A DNA stretch of 33,617 nucleotides from an uncultured Verrucomicrobia subdivision 3 bacterium (GTDB taxonomy: Bacteria; Verrucomicrobiota; Verrucomicrobiia; Limisphaerales; UBA11358), in assembly GCA_903872345.1 (NCBI GenBank), contig CAIQKM010000069.1:1-33617 (forward strand). The letters run 5' to 3'. The notes beneath the pieces are model-generated. The model did no database searches and was not told the DNA's origin. It saw nothing but the letters and a program-made list of their open reading frames with translations. Below are positions 16,135 to 25,342 of this stretch, piece after piece (position 1 is the first letter of the stretch; each line of letters opens with the position of its first letter). A program made the position numbers and the translations under genes.

Positions 16135-16758
16135 ATGGATGCGGAGGCCGAACTCCTGGCGCGTTGCCGCCGTGGTGAAGCGGATGCCTGGGACGAATTA
16201 TTCGACCGGCATTATGCCGCGGCCGGCCGCTTTATCTTTCAGCTCTCGCCCGATTTCACCACCGAGGACGCCGGCGAAATCTGCCAGGAAGTCTTTCTCT
16301 CCGTCATCAAGAACCTTGAATCGTTTCAGGGCGAAAGCCGGTTTCAGACCTGGCTGTTCCGCATTGCGGTGAACAAGGCCCGGGACTTTCGCGAAAAACG
16401 TCATGCCGGCAAACGCGGCGGCGGCCAAACCACCCTTTCGTTGGAAACCGAGGATGCCGAGGGCACGCACCAGTTTGATCCGCCCGCCCCGCTCCCGTCG
16501 CCGGATGAACAGTTGATGAACGCCGAACTGGCCGGCCTCGTGCATGGGGCGCTGGATCAATTGGGCGAGCCGTGCCGGGAAATTGTGGAGCTCCGTTATT
16601 TTGGGGAACTCAGCTACGAGGAATTGAGCGCCGCGCTGGAATTGAACCCGAAAACAGTCAGCTCCCGCCTGAGCAAATGCCTTGACCGGCTGGAGGATAT
16701 CGCGCGCCGGATTTTTTCCCGGGAGAAATTGGGAGTTTCCCCGTCTAATGGAATGTGA
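16135..16758 (+). CDS. ECF-type RNA polymerase sigma factor
   Basis: A 207-residue group 4 sigma factor. Region 2 spans about 17-90, with DAGEICQEVFLSVIKNLESF and FQTWLFRIAVNKARDFREKR, covering the core-binding and -10-recognition segments. A charged linker of about 40 residues follows. Region 4 (about 133-192) carries the -35-binding helix-turn-helix LSYEELSAALELNPKTVSSR. I chose the ATG at 16135; an upstream ATG at 16087 would add 16 residues outside the family domain. The next gene starts 29 bases downstream and encodes a single-TM protein in the usual anti-sigma position. It would direct RNA polymerase to envelope-response promoters; which ones is unknown. Confidence 0.93.
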   Translation: MDAEAELLARCRRGEADAWDELFDRHYAAAGRFIFQLSPDFTTEDAGEICQEVFLSVIKNLESFQGESRFQTWLFRIAVNKARDFREKRHAGKRGGGQTTLSLETEDAEGTHQFDPPAPLPSPDEQLMNAELAGLVHGALDQLGEPCREIVELRYFGELSYEELSAALELNPKTVSSRLSKCLDRLEDIARRIFSREKLGVSPSNGM

Positions 16759-16787
16759 CCGATGATACGACTTGAAATACAACGTTA

Positions 16788-18338
16788 ATGGAACCGGAAC
16801 GCCACATCGAAAAGCTGCTGCGCAGCTTCGCGCGCTTTCGACGCTCGCAGGCGGGTGATCCCGCCAAGGGCGCCGACCCGTTCGCCCTGCATCCCGCCAC
16901 CCGGCGGTTGCTGCAAGGCGAGGTGTCCCGGCGCGCCCCGAAGCCCGGCCCCGGTGCCGCCCGGGTGCCGTGGTTCTGGCGTTCCCATCCGATGCTCGCC
17001 GGGGCGCTGGTCATTGCAGGCGTACTCACCCTGGCGGCCATTTTCCTGCCCTCCTTGGCATCGGCCAAGAAAAAGGCCCAGTCCGTCACCGCCATGAGCC
17101 AGTTACGGCAAATTGGCGTGGCCGCTGAACTTGCCGCCGCCGACAACGCCGGCAAACTACCCGCCACCCTGGATGAACTGACCAATGTCCTCGGCAATTC
17201 CAAGTTGTTATTGGACCCGCAGAGCGGCCAGCCATTTACTTATGTTGGCGGCGGAAAATATCTGGCCAGCCTGCCATCCAATGCGGTGCTGGCCTACGCC
17301 CCGGAACATAGCCACCGCTTGGCCGTGCTGCTGGCCGATGGCTCCGTGGCGAGCTATTCGGCGACGGATTTTTCCGTGCTGACCAATGCCACCGCCGGGG
17401 AACTGGCGGTAAATAACAAGATGCCGGTCGGCTCATTTGATCTCGCCGGTGTGGATGCGCCCGCCGCCGCCCCAGCCCCGGCGCAAATGGAGATGGATAA
17501 GGAATTGTCCCTGCAGGCAAAGTCTGATCAAGCGGTTGCAGCCAGCGATGGCCTAGCCAAGCATCAGCTCAATCCTGTGCTCAATGGTTTGCCCCAGCCG
17601 GCCGCCGCCGGTTTGGACTCCTCGGTGCAACCAGTGCTAAACCAAAATACTCAGATGTTTGTCGCGGTGGATCGGGCGAAAGGCTTGGTTCCAGCCAACA
17701 ACAACGGCCAGTTTTACCGCAATCAGGCCAACGCCCGCCGCCAGGCTCCGTTACTGGGCAAGTTCCAATGGCAGCAAAATGGCAATGCCATCCGCGTCGT
17801 GGATACGGACGGCTCGGTGTATGAGGGTTCCCTCACGGCTAACGCCGCCAACGCGGTCATCACCGTGGCACCGCAATTTGGCGGCAATGTTGCGGCGAAC
17901 AACCGCGTGGCAAACGCACAAAACTCCCCCAGCCAGTCAGGTCTCTCCTTCCAAGTGCGCGGTCGCAGCCAGACGTTGAAACAAAACGTCGTCTTTGCCG
18001 GCAATTTCATACCGATTCCCGACACCGGCAACAGTGCCCAGGCCAATGGCGCCGCCTTGGCTGCCAATAATGCGTCGCAATTGCTCACCGTGACCAATAA
18101 TGACATGGGGGTAAATGGTCAGATTACGACGCAAGCCGGCTTACCCAATCAATTCGCGGGGGGAGCCATGGGCGGCAACAATCGCAACAGCACCTTGCAA
18201 AATGCGGCGGTCAATAATCAGGCCGCCGCGAATTCATCGGTCAACCAGCTCAACTGGCTTAACGCCCACATCATCGGCACCGTGCAATTGGAAAATACCA
18301 ATCAGTTCGACATTGATGCCATTCCCTCCGCGCAGTGA
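16788..18338 (+). CDS. single-TM anti-sigma-like protein with pseudopilin module and Asn/Ala-rich outer domain
   Basis: A 516-residue protein. Residues 1-66 are basic and probably cytoplasmic (HIEKLLRSFARFRR and FALHPATRRLLQGEV). One helix spans about 67-90 (PMLAGALVIAGVLTLAAIFL). Immediately after comes LPSLASAKKKAQ, then SQLRQIGVAAELAAADNAGKLP and a canonical H-X9-DG motif (His174 to Asp184, ADGSV). This is the pseudopilin-like module also found in the giant protein. From about 270 on it is low-complexity, rich in Asn, Ala and Gln, and probably outside the membrane. No zinc-binding anti-sigma motif is seen. Position right after an ECF sigma gene suggests a regulator of it. An alternative is a structural membrane protein merely co-expressed with it. 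Confidence 0.8.
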   Translation: MEPERHIEKLLRSFARFRRSQAGDPAKGADPFALHPATRRLLQGEVSRRAPKPGPGAARVPWFWRSHPMLAGALVIAGVLTLAAIFLPSLASAKKKAQSVTAMSQLRQIGVAAELAAADNAGKLPATLDELTNVLGNSKLLLDPQSGQPFTYVGGGKYLASLPSNAVLAYAPEHSHRLAVLLADGSVASYSATDFSVLTNATAGELAVNNKMPVGSFDLAGVDAPAAAPAPAQMEMDKELSLQAKSDQAVAASDGLAKHQLNPVLNGLPQPAAAGLDSSVQPVLNQNTQMFVAVDRAKGLVPANNNGQFYRNQANARRQAPLLGKFQWQQNGNAIRVVDTDGSVYEGSLTANAANAVITVAPQFGGNVAANNRVANAQNSPSQSGLSFQVRGRSQTLKQNVVFAGNFIPIPDTGNSAQANGAALAANNASQLLTVTNNDMGVNGQITTQAGLPNQFAGGAMGGNNRNSTLQNAAVNNQAAANSSVNQLNWLNAHIIGTVQLENTNQFDIDAIPSAQ

Positions 18339-18829
18339 GTGAAGCCGGTAGCAGGCGGGGCACAGGCTTGGCATCCTCCTCTGTGTTTACTGATAAAACT
18401 TCCGGCTTGAATCTGCCTAGGCCGGCTCGAACGGCGCACGGTTCAGACCGCTGCAATGACCAAGGCGGAGGCGTCAGCAAAGCCATGCGCGCCTTCATTT
18501 TGGACGCTGAAGCGGCCGTGAACGCCGCGCTCCGCTCGCACCTCACGCAGGCAACCCTCAAGCACGAGGATCATAGGGCGGTTTCAAACGGCAAGTGGTA
18601 TGCCCCAAACGTTTGCCGGCGGTTATCACTCATGGCAGCGCCAGACAGGGAAATAGATGTGATAACGCTCGCCCTCATCCCGGCCTGCTCCCCCGAGGAG
18701 AAGGAGAAACGGTTGCCGCGTATGTCGTGAATCAAGCCGCTGGATTGGCCGAACCGATGGGCAGACAAATGAAGTTGCTCCGGCGCAGTGTTGGCGTCAC
18801 GGCAACCGGCTTAATCCCGAAAATCGAAA
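18339..18829. other. intergenic gap between convergent genes, 491 bp
   Basis: No gene is supported. The gap holds one copy of a dispersed repeat (18658-18759) and an exact inverted pair, GTTATCAC (18622-18629) and GTGATAAC (18659-18666), at its left border. A frame running from 18335 to 18730 has no protein-like character and overlaps the repeat. I see no clear U-tailed terminator for either flanking gene. Confidence 0.6.
18658..18759 (+). repeat. 102-bp dispersed repeat, copy 1
   Basis: It aligns over its full length with 28129-28231, with about a dozen differences and one small indel. Shared blocks include AACGCTCGCCCTCA, CTCCCCCGAGGAGA, GGAGAAACGGTTGCCGCGT and ATCAAGCCGCTGGATTGGCC. It is non-coding and intergenic. 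Its core (CTCCCCCGAGGAGAAGGAG) is partly palindromic. Confidence 0.85.
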
Positions 18830-21301
18830 TTAATTTCTCACCACGTAGCGGCCGAGCGCCGTGTCAAAATCAAACCTGCCTAGGTTCGCACTCAGCCATT
18901 GGGCCGCCTGATTGGTGGAACCGGGATATTGGGTGAGCGCCACCAGCTTCACCGCCAGCCGGTTCCGGTTATAGCTGTCACGTTGGGATTCCATATTCAT
19001 TACCGATGCCTGAAATGCATCCCGCAAGCCCAACTCCGCCGCGGGCATGGCCAGATCATATTTTCCCACCATGCCGAGCTGCGCCCGGCGCCAAGCTTCC
19101 CGCACCGCACCGGCGACATCGAATCCCGGACAAGCCCGCAGCGCCGGCAGGACGCGGTCCTGGCCATCGCGCAATTGCCAAAAGCGCCACTTCAAATCTT
19201 CATAGGTGGCCGGATCATGCGCCTCCGCCACCAGCTTGACGGCCGCCGCAGGATAGTTGATCCGGTGATCCGCCAGCCGGGCCAGCAGTGTGGGCCGAGC
19301 TTCCGCCGCCCAACCCTTTTGCTCAAACCAGCCCGCCAGATTGGGATCGCGATCCAATGCTGCCAACAGTTCCGGGAGTTGATCATGCGTGGCCAGCCGG
19401 GTCAGCACGGGCAACACATAGTTATCTTCCGCCTCCTCGTTCAGCGGCAGGTGACGCAGTAATACCGGCAATCCGCCCGTACCGATCAAAGCTAGCTGGT
19501 TCTGGATGTTCTTTTTGCCATCCGAATTCCAAGTGTCGGGCAAATCCTGCAAAATTGTTTCCACATATTGATTCACCTGTGTTTCGGTGGCGGTTGAAGG
19601 CAACTTGGCCAGTCGCGCCAAATCCTCTCTTGGGGAGGCTACCAGTTTGCGGGAAAATTCGGCCGCGTCCGCCACATGCCGTTCCAAATGCTGGTTAAAA
19701 CTTCCCTGATACTGCGGAACAAACACGCAAAATTGCGCCTCCTTCAACCACTCCGCCAGCGATACGCCGGTAAGCCGCTCGCGCAAGGCGGGAAAGGGAA
19801 AGATGTAATCGAACTGCCGCCGGGTCTGCCCGCCGGTCAGGTCCGGCGCCCCGGAGCCGTAATTGGCCGAACCGGTGAAGGCTTCACCAAACCGGGGATG
19901 GTACAACACATAATATCCCAAGCCCAGGTTGCCCCCAAAAGTGGTTTTGGTATGAAAACCCGGGTAATTATCCCGCCGGAACCGGGGATCGGCTTCGGCC
20001 TCATCCACCACCAGATGAATGCCTGCCATGTCCGAATAAATCCGCCGCAGGCTTATGCGCTGGCCGGGTGCCACCTGGATGGTGACCGGTTTGACCGGCA
20101 CCCGAGCCGCCGACACTATCTTGAACTCGTGGAGTTTCAAATCCAATGACAGGCTGCCGGCCAGGGCTTTGTGGTTGTATTCATCTTGGAGCCGGGTCAG
20201 ATAGCCGACCGTGTCGCCGGACAGGGGCGGGGACGGCCCGAGCCAAATGGTTTTCGCGGGAAATTGCCGGCGGACGGCCACCACATAATTGCCCTGCTGC
20301 GGCGATTCATCCCAGTAGTTCCAACCCGCTCCCGTGTTCGTCGGCGGGAACAGCGAATTCCGGTAATTAAAATAAACCGGTCGGGGCGAACCGGGCTGGC
20401 CATCCGGCTGAAAAGAACCCATCACCGAGGCCATCATCAGGAAACTGTCGGCCGGCACCCGGTCCACACAGAGTTCCATGGAAAGATGTTGCCGGACGAC
20501 GCCTTCATCCGACCCAGCGGGCACGGGGACATCGGCAAACACCACTGGTAACGGCGTTGTTGGCCGGGAAATTCCCGGGAAAAAATTGGTGCGCCAGCTC
20601 CAGGCGAAATTGGGAATAGACAGCAACCCGATGGTCAACAGGACAAAGCCGCCCGCGCGCCAGCCGCCGACTACTTGAATGATCCAGCCGGTGACCGCAC
20701 AGAGGGTCAGGAATCCAAAAACCATCACAGTGACGCTCGTGTGCAGGCCCGATGCGTTGCTCATCGTGACATCATGACGGTGGTCGAGGGAGAGGAGGGC
20801 ACTCCATAGAAAGAGCGCGCCGACCAACAAGCCAAACATCAGGAAAAACTGCGTCAAGTCCCGGGTCAAGGCCGCCAGCGCGGCGATCACAAAAACAATT
20901 GCTACGGTGTACAATGCCATTTCCTCCGTTTGTGCCAGCAACAAGTGCGGCGGAAATCCCTGCCCGACCGCCGTGAGAACGGCCGCCAAAATACGGGAAA
21001 TCGCGACCAATAGCAGCAACAGCGCCGTCTTGGACCAGAATAAATGCCCGCGCCGCACCGGCCGGGTGAGCCAACCCGCGCTTGTGCCTTCCAACGGATC
21101 GGCCTGCACCACCCGCGCCACCAGAAACAGGGCCAGCCCCAGTTGAAAAATTTGCACCAGCACCAGGAATCCATCCCGGTCGTCGCTGTAATTCTGGTGC
21201 AACCCCAGCCACCATTGCAGGCCAAAGGTGGCCCACAGGACCAGCAGTTCCAGGCGAAAGTGCCGCACGTCGGTTTTGAATTGATGCAGGATAAGATTCA
21301 T
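18830..21301 (-). CDS. large ABC-2-type permease-like protein, second of two paralogues
   Basis: An 823-residue protein. It opens LILHQFKTDVRHFRLELLVLW and has membrane helices at about 17-34, 47-66, 91-112, 128-146, 152-170 and 190-235. This is an ABC-2-type export permease core. The loop TRPVRRGHLFWSK (79-91) is shared with the upstream paralogue (TRPLAKRDWLLAK). Unlike ordinary permeases, a soluble region of nearly 600 residues follows. Its first part (~240-550) is beta-rich, and the last part (~565-800) is built of short helical repeats resembling HEAT/ARM type (GLPVLLRHLPL, LPELLAALDRDPNLAGWFEQKGW, ARPTLLARLADHR). It starts four bases after its paralogue's stop and ends the GntR-ABC operon. 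Substrate and side of the soluble part are unknown. Confidence 0.8.
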   Translation of the reverse strand: MNLILHQFKTDVRHFRLELLVLWATFGLQWWLGLHQNYSDDRDGFLVLVQIFQLGLALFLVARVVQADPLEGTSAGWLTRPVRRGHLFWSKTALLLLLVAISRILAAVLTAVGQGFPPHLLLAQTEEMALYTVAIVFVIAALAALTRDLTQFFLMFGLLVGALFLWSALLSLDHRHDVTMSNASGLHTSVTVMVFGFLTLCAVTGWIIQVVGGWRAGGFVLLTIGLLSIPNFAWSWRTNFFPGISRPTTPLPVVFADVPVPAGSDEGVVRQHLSMELCVDRVPADSFLMMASVMGSFQPDGQPGSPRPVYFNYRNSLFPPTNTGAGWNYWDESPQQGNYVVAVRRQFPAKTIWLGPSPPLSGDTVGYLTRLQDEYNHKALAGSLSLDLKLHEFKIVSAARVPVKPVTIQVAPGQRISLRRIYSDMAGIHLVVDEAEADPRFRRDNYPGFHTKTTFGGNLGLGYYVLYHPRFGEAFTGSANYGSGAPDLTGGQTRRQFDYIFPFPALRERLTGVSLAEWLKEAQFCVFVPQYQGSFNQHLERHVADAAEFSRKLVASPREDLARLAKLPSTATETQVNQYVETILQDLPDTWNSDGKKNIQNQLALIGTGGLPVLLRHLPLNEEAEDNYVLPVLTRLATHDQLPELLAALDRDPNLAGWFEQKGWAAEARPTLLARLADHRINYPAAAVKLVAEAHDPATYEDLKWRFWQLRDGQDRVLPALRACPGFDVAGAVREAWRRAQLGMVGKYDLAMPAAELGLRDAFQASVMNMESQRDSYNRNRLAVKLVALTQYPGSTNQAAQWLSANLGRFDFDTALGRYVVRN

Positions 21302-21305
21302 GGCT

Positions 21306-23954
21306 TCAGGGAGTGGCGCTTGCCAGTTGACCGCCGGCCAGTTCGGATTTCAGGACAAACTGGCGGCGCACGGAATCAAACACAAATTCATCCGCCGAAT
21401 GGTGGCGGCACCACGCCAGCACCGGATCGAGACCGACAGGTTTGCCATTGCCGGCATCGGCGAGTTTGGCCGGAATTCGCACATGTTTGTGCACCAGTTC
21501 CGACTGCCACCAGTCATACTGGCCATCCTGCTCGCCCAAGGCCGCCCAAAATTCGCGAAAGGCATCCAGGTCCCCTTCAAACAGGGCGTTGGCAAGCACA
21601 TCGCGAAAATGATCCGCCCGAAAGTCCGCCACGCCGCTCATTTTGGTCCATTGCCGGTCAATGGTCTCCCGCAGTTGCGGCTGAATGCCCGGCAGTGTCC
21701 GCAGCAGATCGTAGGCATCCGACGGGTTGACGGCGAGATTCTCGAGCAGACGCGGATAGGTCACCGGATCGGCATACCAGGCCAGGGCCTGCACCGCCTC
21801 GTAAGGCAATTGGCCCGGCCGATCCAGCAACTGATACAGCTCCGTCCGGGCTTCGACCAGCCAGCCCCGTTGCATCACCACCGCCGCCAACTCCGGATCC
21901 TGGGCCAGCGCGGCAATGATCTGCGATTTCTGCGCTTCCTCCGCCCCTAACGTGATGGCACGTAATACCATTGATTTGGGCTGCCCAAACATGGCCGGCA
22001 AGCCGTCCAAAAACACATCCAAATGGGCCGGCACCAGCGGCAAGAGCGAAGCCAATGCCTCGTCCCCCAGGCGCAGCGTCGGCTTGGCCATTTCCAGCAG
22101 GCGGACATAATCAAGCAGATACGTCGCCACTTCCGGCCGACCCGCATTGGCGCCCGGCGGCCGCAAGGCCGCGAGGCGGCGCAGCAGTTCCGGCCTTGAA
22201 ATACCGTTCTGATTTACGGACGAGATTTCAATCGGCGGCGCCAGCACCTGATTCAATACCAGTCCGGGCGACTGCCATTCCCGGGGCACCGTCCCCAGCC
22301 AGGTCCGGCGAAAAACCAGGATGCGGCATTGGGCCAATTCAGCCGGCGTGATTTTGGCGCCGGCAATATGTGCCAGATTCAGGGAATAATAATACTTGGG
22401 CTGGGCGGTTAGCCCGGCCCGCTGGCCGATTTGATCGGGCTGGCTGATCAGCCGGATGGCAATTCCCTTCGCCGGATTGTAGAACAGAAATCCCAGATTG
22501 GCTTCCATGGCCACGGAAGAGTCCACCCGCTGGTCATGGGCCGTGGCCAATACTACTTGATCACGTTCCAACAGCCAATGATAGGGGGAGTTCGGTGCGC
22601 TTATGAAATTCAAAGGTTCAACCGGCAGGGCCTTCCACCGGCCGGGTGTGCCGGCATCAGCCACCGTAGCGCCGGAATGCGCTGGCAGATTGGCGGCTAG
22701 CTCCCATTGAAAAATCTGGGCGGCCAGACCGGCGCGCACGGTGACCGGCGCCGCCAGCCAGGGGGCGGTCCGGGGCACCTTCAAAGTGGGAAGTGTCACC
22801 CCGTTTTCACCTTCCATTCCGTAAAAATCGAACTGGCCACCAAGGATGAATCCCTTTGCCGGCAGCAAACTGGCCAGCGCCCGGGTCTCGGACAAAGGTT
22901 TGGGCACGTAATACGCGTCAAACAAAGGCAGCCTCCCGGCGCTACCCGTTTGGGTGATCGGTTCTTGCGCGGCATTGACCGCCACCACATTGGTGGCCAC
23001 CCAACGCACGGTGGCTCCGGACGCGTTGAGCCCGTCCTGCGGTTGCAGGCTGACATTCCATGCCAGCTTGCCGTCGCGCGGGCTCTGCGAATCCTGACTG
23101 AATTGCAGCGAACTCAGAGGGACATTGAAACCGGACTGATTGATCAGCGCAGTAGCCGCCGCCGGATCGCGCGGCTGCACCGCCGAAAAATCCCATCGCC
23201 AGTAGCCCACGCTGACGCCAAATATCACCACGCTCGAAACCGCAATGCACCAGCGTTGCCCCGCCCCGCCGGGGCGTCGGCCATGCCAGAACGCCAGCGC
23301 CGCCAGCCACGCCAGGGTCACATATACCGCACCCGACAACCGCGCCACTGCCGAAGTTTCCCGTACGGGCTCTAACCATGAAGCCGTCGCCGGCGCCACG
23401 TGGGCCATGAGCAAACTCAGCAAAATGAGGCCGCCAAACGTACACAACACCGATACCACCATGCCCGCCACCCAGCGCGCATAGTTGGACCAAAGCGACG
23501 CGAACGCCGCCATCCCCAAGGCAATTGGCACTACGAACAAGGCGCGCTCGCCCATGCCCCACAGCACATAGCCGGCCGGCACCCCTTGCAGCAACAGGTA
23601 AATTCCTTCCTCGCCAATTGCCGGCAGCATCACCGCGAGCGTGATGAATAAAATTTTGGCCAGCAGCCAGTCGCGCTTGGCCAGCGGGCGTGTGCTTAAA
23701 AAACCTTCCCGCCGGGCCGGCGAATCTGTCACCACCACCACGGCCGGCAAGGCCAGAAACAGCACCCAGGCAAAGGTGAGTTGCGCCCCCAGCCAGAATT
23801 CCGAGTACACCGGCTTGCCCTGCTGATCCACCCGCACCGCCTCCACCCAGCCAAGATTCGTGGCCAAGTCCAGTGCCAGCAATAACAGCCAGACCACCAG
23901 AAACCAGCGAAACTGACGCACATCCTTGCGAAATTGATGAAGTACCAGGCCCAT
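21306..23954 (-). CDS. large ABC-2-type permease-like protein, first of two paralogues
   Basis: An 882-residue protein, homologous to the next gene. It opens LVLHQFRKDVRQFRWFLVVW and has about seven or eight membrane helices in the first 260 residues. The shared loop STRPLAKRDWLLAK lies near 90-103. A long soluble region follows (~270-600, beta-rich, with LAWNVSLQPQDG and VRWVATNVVAVN). A helical C-terminal region (~640-850) has repeat-like units (DEALASLLPLVPAHLDVFLDGLP, AAVVMQRGWLVEARTELYQLLDRPGQ, DPVTYPRLLENLAVNP). It starts 15 bases after the ATPase stop. The pair probably forms a heterodimeric exporter membrane unit with the ATPase. Substrate unknown; antibiotic or envelope stress is a guess from the YtrA-type regulator. 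Confidence 0.8.
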   Translation of the reverse strand: MGLVLHQFRKDVRQFRWFLVVWLLLLALDLATNLGWVEAVRVDQQGKPVYSEFWLGAQLTFAWVLFLALPAVVVVTDSPARREGFLSTRPLAKRDWLLAKILFITLAVMLPAIGEEGIYLLLQGVPAGYVLWGMGERALFVVPIALGMAAFASLWSNYARWVAGMVVSVLCTFGGLILLSLLMAHVAPATASWLEPVRETSAVARLSGAVYVTLAWLAALAFWHGRRPGGAGQRWCIAVSSVVIFGVSVGYWRWDFSAVQPRDPAAATALINQSGFNVPLSSLQFSQDSQSPRDGKLAWNVSLQPQDGLNASGATVRWVATNVVAVNAAQEPITQTGSAGRLPLFDAYYVPKPLSETRALASLLPAKGFILGGQFDFYGMEGENGVTLPTLKVPRTAPWLAAPVTVRAGLAAQIFQWELAANLPAHSGATVADAGTPGRWKALPVEPLNFISAPNSPYHWLLERDQVVLATAHDQRVDSSVAMEANLGFLFYNPAKGIAIRLISQPDQIGQRAGLTAQPKYYYSLNLAHIAGAKITPAELAQCRILVFRRTWLGTVPREWQSPGLVLNQVLAPPIEISSVNQNGISRPELLRRLAALRPPGANAGRPEVATYLLDYVRLLEMAKPTLRLGDEALASLLPLVPAHLDVFLDGLPAMFGQPKSMVLRAITLGAEEAQKSQIIAALAQDPELAAVVMQRGWLVEARTELYQLLDRPGQLPYEAVQALAWYADPVTYPRLLENLAVNPSDAYDLLRTLPGIQPQLRETIDRQWTKMSGVADFRADHFRDVLANALFEGDLDAFREFWAALGEQDGQYDWWQSELVHKHVRIPAKLADAGNGKPVGLDPVLAWCRHHSADEFVFDSVRRQFVLKSELAGGQLASATP

Positions 23955-23969
23955 AAAATATATTTAGTC

Positions 23970-24911
23970 CTAGCTGTTGGCGTCGCCGGTGAGCCGGTAC
24001 GTCCGGGCGAGGGCGACGAAGATTTCCCGGAGATCCATTGGGGTGACGTTCATTTGCCGGGTGGTGGGAAACAGTTTGGCGGCCACCGTTCCCAGCTCCG
24101 CTTCCTGATAATGGGCGTCGGCAAAGCGCACCACGCGGCCCGCCGCCGCCACGTTCAGCCAGTTCTCCGGCAGCTTCACCGGCAACACCGCCTCGCCCGC
24201 CAGCGAAATTTCCACAAACCGGAACCGGGCCATTAGCGCCTCGGCCGCTTCATCAAGCTGGATGCGCCCGCGATGAATGATCGCCACGCGATCCGCCAAC
24301 CGCTCCACTTCCGCGATGTCATGCGACGACACAAATACGCTCCAGCCTTCCTGCTCGGTCAGTTCCAACATGCCGCGAATGAATTCATCCCGCACCAAGG
24401 GATCCAGACCGGAAAACGGTTCGTCCAGCACGACCAATTTAGGCCGGTAGGCCAGACTCGACAGCAGCGCCGCCTTCATTCTCATGCCGCGGGAAAGCGC
24501 CTTCAGTTTGGCGGCCGGCGGCAAATCAAACTCGCGCAGCATCTTCGCCGCAAAGGCCGCATCCCAGGTCGGGTACATCGGCCGGCAATAGTCCATGAAC
24601 TGCTGCACCGTCATCCACAGGGGGAGTTCCTGATTCTCGGATACATAACCGATCTGCTGGAATTCCGCCGTGCCCAACCGCCGCGAATCCGCGCCTAAAA
24701 CCCGCACCGACCCGCCATCGGGCGTCAGCATGTTCAGCAAACACTTGATGGTGGTGGTCTTGCCGGCCCCATTGGGTCCCAAAAAGGCGGTGACCGCCCC
24801 CGTCGGGACATCCAGGTTCAGATCGTCCACCGCCAGCGTGCGACGGTACTGTTTACGCAAGTTCCGTATTTCAATAATGGGGTTCATGACGGGAAGTTCG
24901 TTTAAACTCAC
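23970..24911 (-). CDS. ABC transporter ATP-binding protein (YtrB/BcrA type)
   Basis: A 313-residue ATPase. Walker A is GPNGAGKTT at 45-53 (Lys51), the Q-loop glutamine is near 94, the signature is LSRGM at 139-143 (variant of LSGGQ), Walker B is LVVLDE at 159-164 and the H-loop histidine is His197 in SSHD. The C-terminal ~90 residues are an extra domain, common in this exporter subgroup. The frame starts with a GTG directly after the regulator's stop (TAAGTG), which suggests coupled translation. An ATG at 24887 is the alternative start and removes eight residues. It energises the two large permeases downstream. The arginine in the signature is unusual but occurs in this subgroup. Confidence 0.94.
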   Translation of the reverse strand: MSLNELPVMNPIIEIRNLRKQYRRTLAVDDLNLDVPTGAVTAFLGPNGAGKTTTIKCLLNMLTPDGGSVRVLGADSRRLGTAEFQQIGYVSENQELPLWMTVQQFMDYCRPMYPTWDAAFAAKMLREFDLPPAAKLKALSRGMRMKAALLSSLAYRPKLVVLDEPFSGLDPLVRDEFIRGMLELTEQEGWSVFVSSHDIAEVERLADRVAIIHRGRIQLDEAAEALMARFRFVEISLAGEAVLPVKLPENWLNVAAAGRVVRFADAHYQEAELGTVAAKLFPTTRQMNVTPMDLREIFVALARTYRLTGDANS

Positions 24912-25331
24912 TTAAACCGCAGGTTTATCGTTACCGGCCGGATAGTTGGAGGCATTTGCATTGGTTTTGGCCGCGCGTTCGAGCGCTTCGACCACGGCCG
25001 GAAAGTCCAAATGAAGATCCTCAGCCTCCTTCAAAATCTGCTGACAGAGCGGCTGGAGATGGTTGAGCCGTTCGGAACGGTCCGGCAGCTCCGGCGATTT
25101 TACCACCATGCCAATACCCGGCCGACTGGCCAAATACCCGGCCTCCTTCAGAATGGCGACCACCTTATGGGCGGTAGTGGGGCTGATGCGCAGTTCCTGG
25201 CTCAACGTGCGGACCGAAGGAAATTCATCCCCCACGGCGAGCTGGCCGGTCAACATGGCTTTGCGCACGGCTTGGATGATTTGATCCGAAACCGGCAACC
25301 CATCTTGAATTTGGACGATGAACGGTAACAT
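24912..25331 (-). CDS. GntR family transcriptional regulator, YtrA subfamily
   Basis: A 139-residue regulator. The winged helix-turn-helix fills residues 10-80, with the recognition part TLSQELRISPTTAHKVVAIL at about 42-61 and the wing AGYLASRPGIGMVV. The C-terminal region is short (~60 residues, helical, HLQPLCQQILKEAEDLHLDF). That short effector region is the mark of the YtrA subfamily, which usually controls adjacent ABC exporters, often as repressors. It is first in an operon with such an exporter. A perfect palindrome overlaps its own -10 box, so autorepression is likely. The ATG at 25331 lies about a dozen bases after the predicted transcription start. Confidence 0.93.
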   Translation of the reverse strand: MLPFIVQIQDGLPVSDQIIQAVRKAMLTGQLAVGDEFPSVRTLSQELRISPTTAHKVVAILKEAGYLASRPGIGMVVKSPELPDRSERLNHLQPLCQQILKEAEDLHLDFPAVVEALERAAKTNANASNYPAGNDKPAV

Positions 25332-25342
25332 TGTGTATTAAC

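Noticed and set aside
18335..18730. 131-residue frame after the anti-sigma-like gene
   Set aside because: It overlaps a dispersed repeat and has no protein-like pattern.
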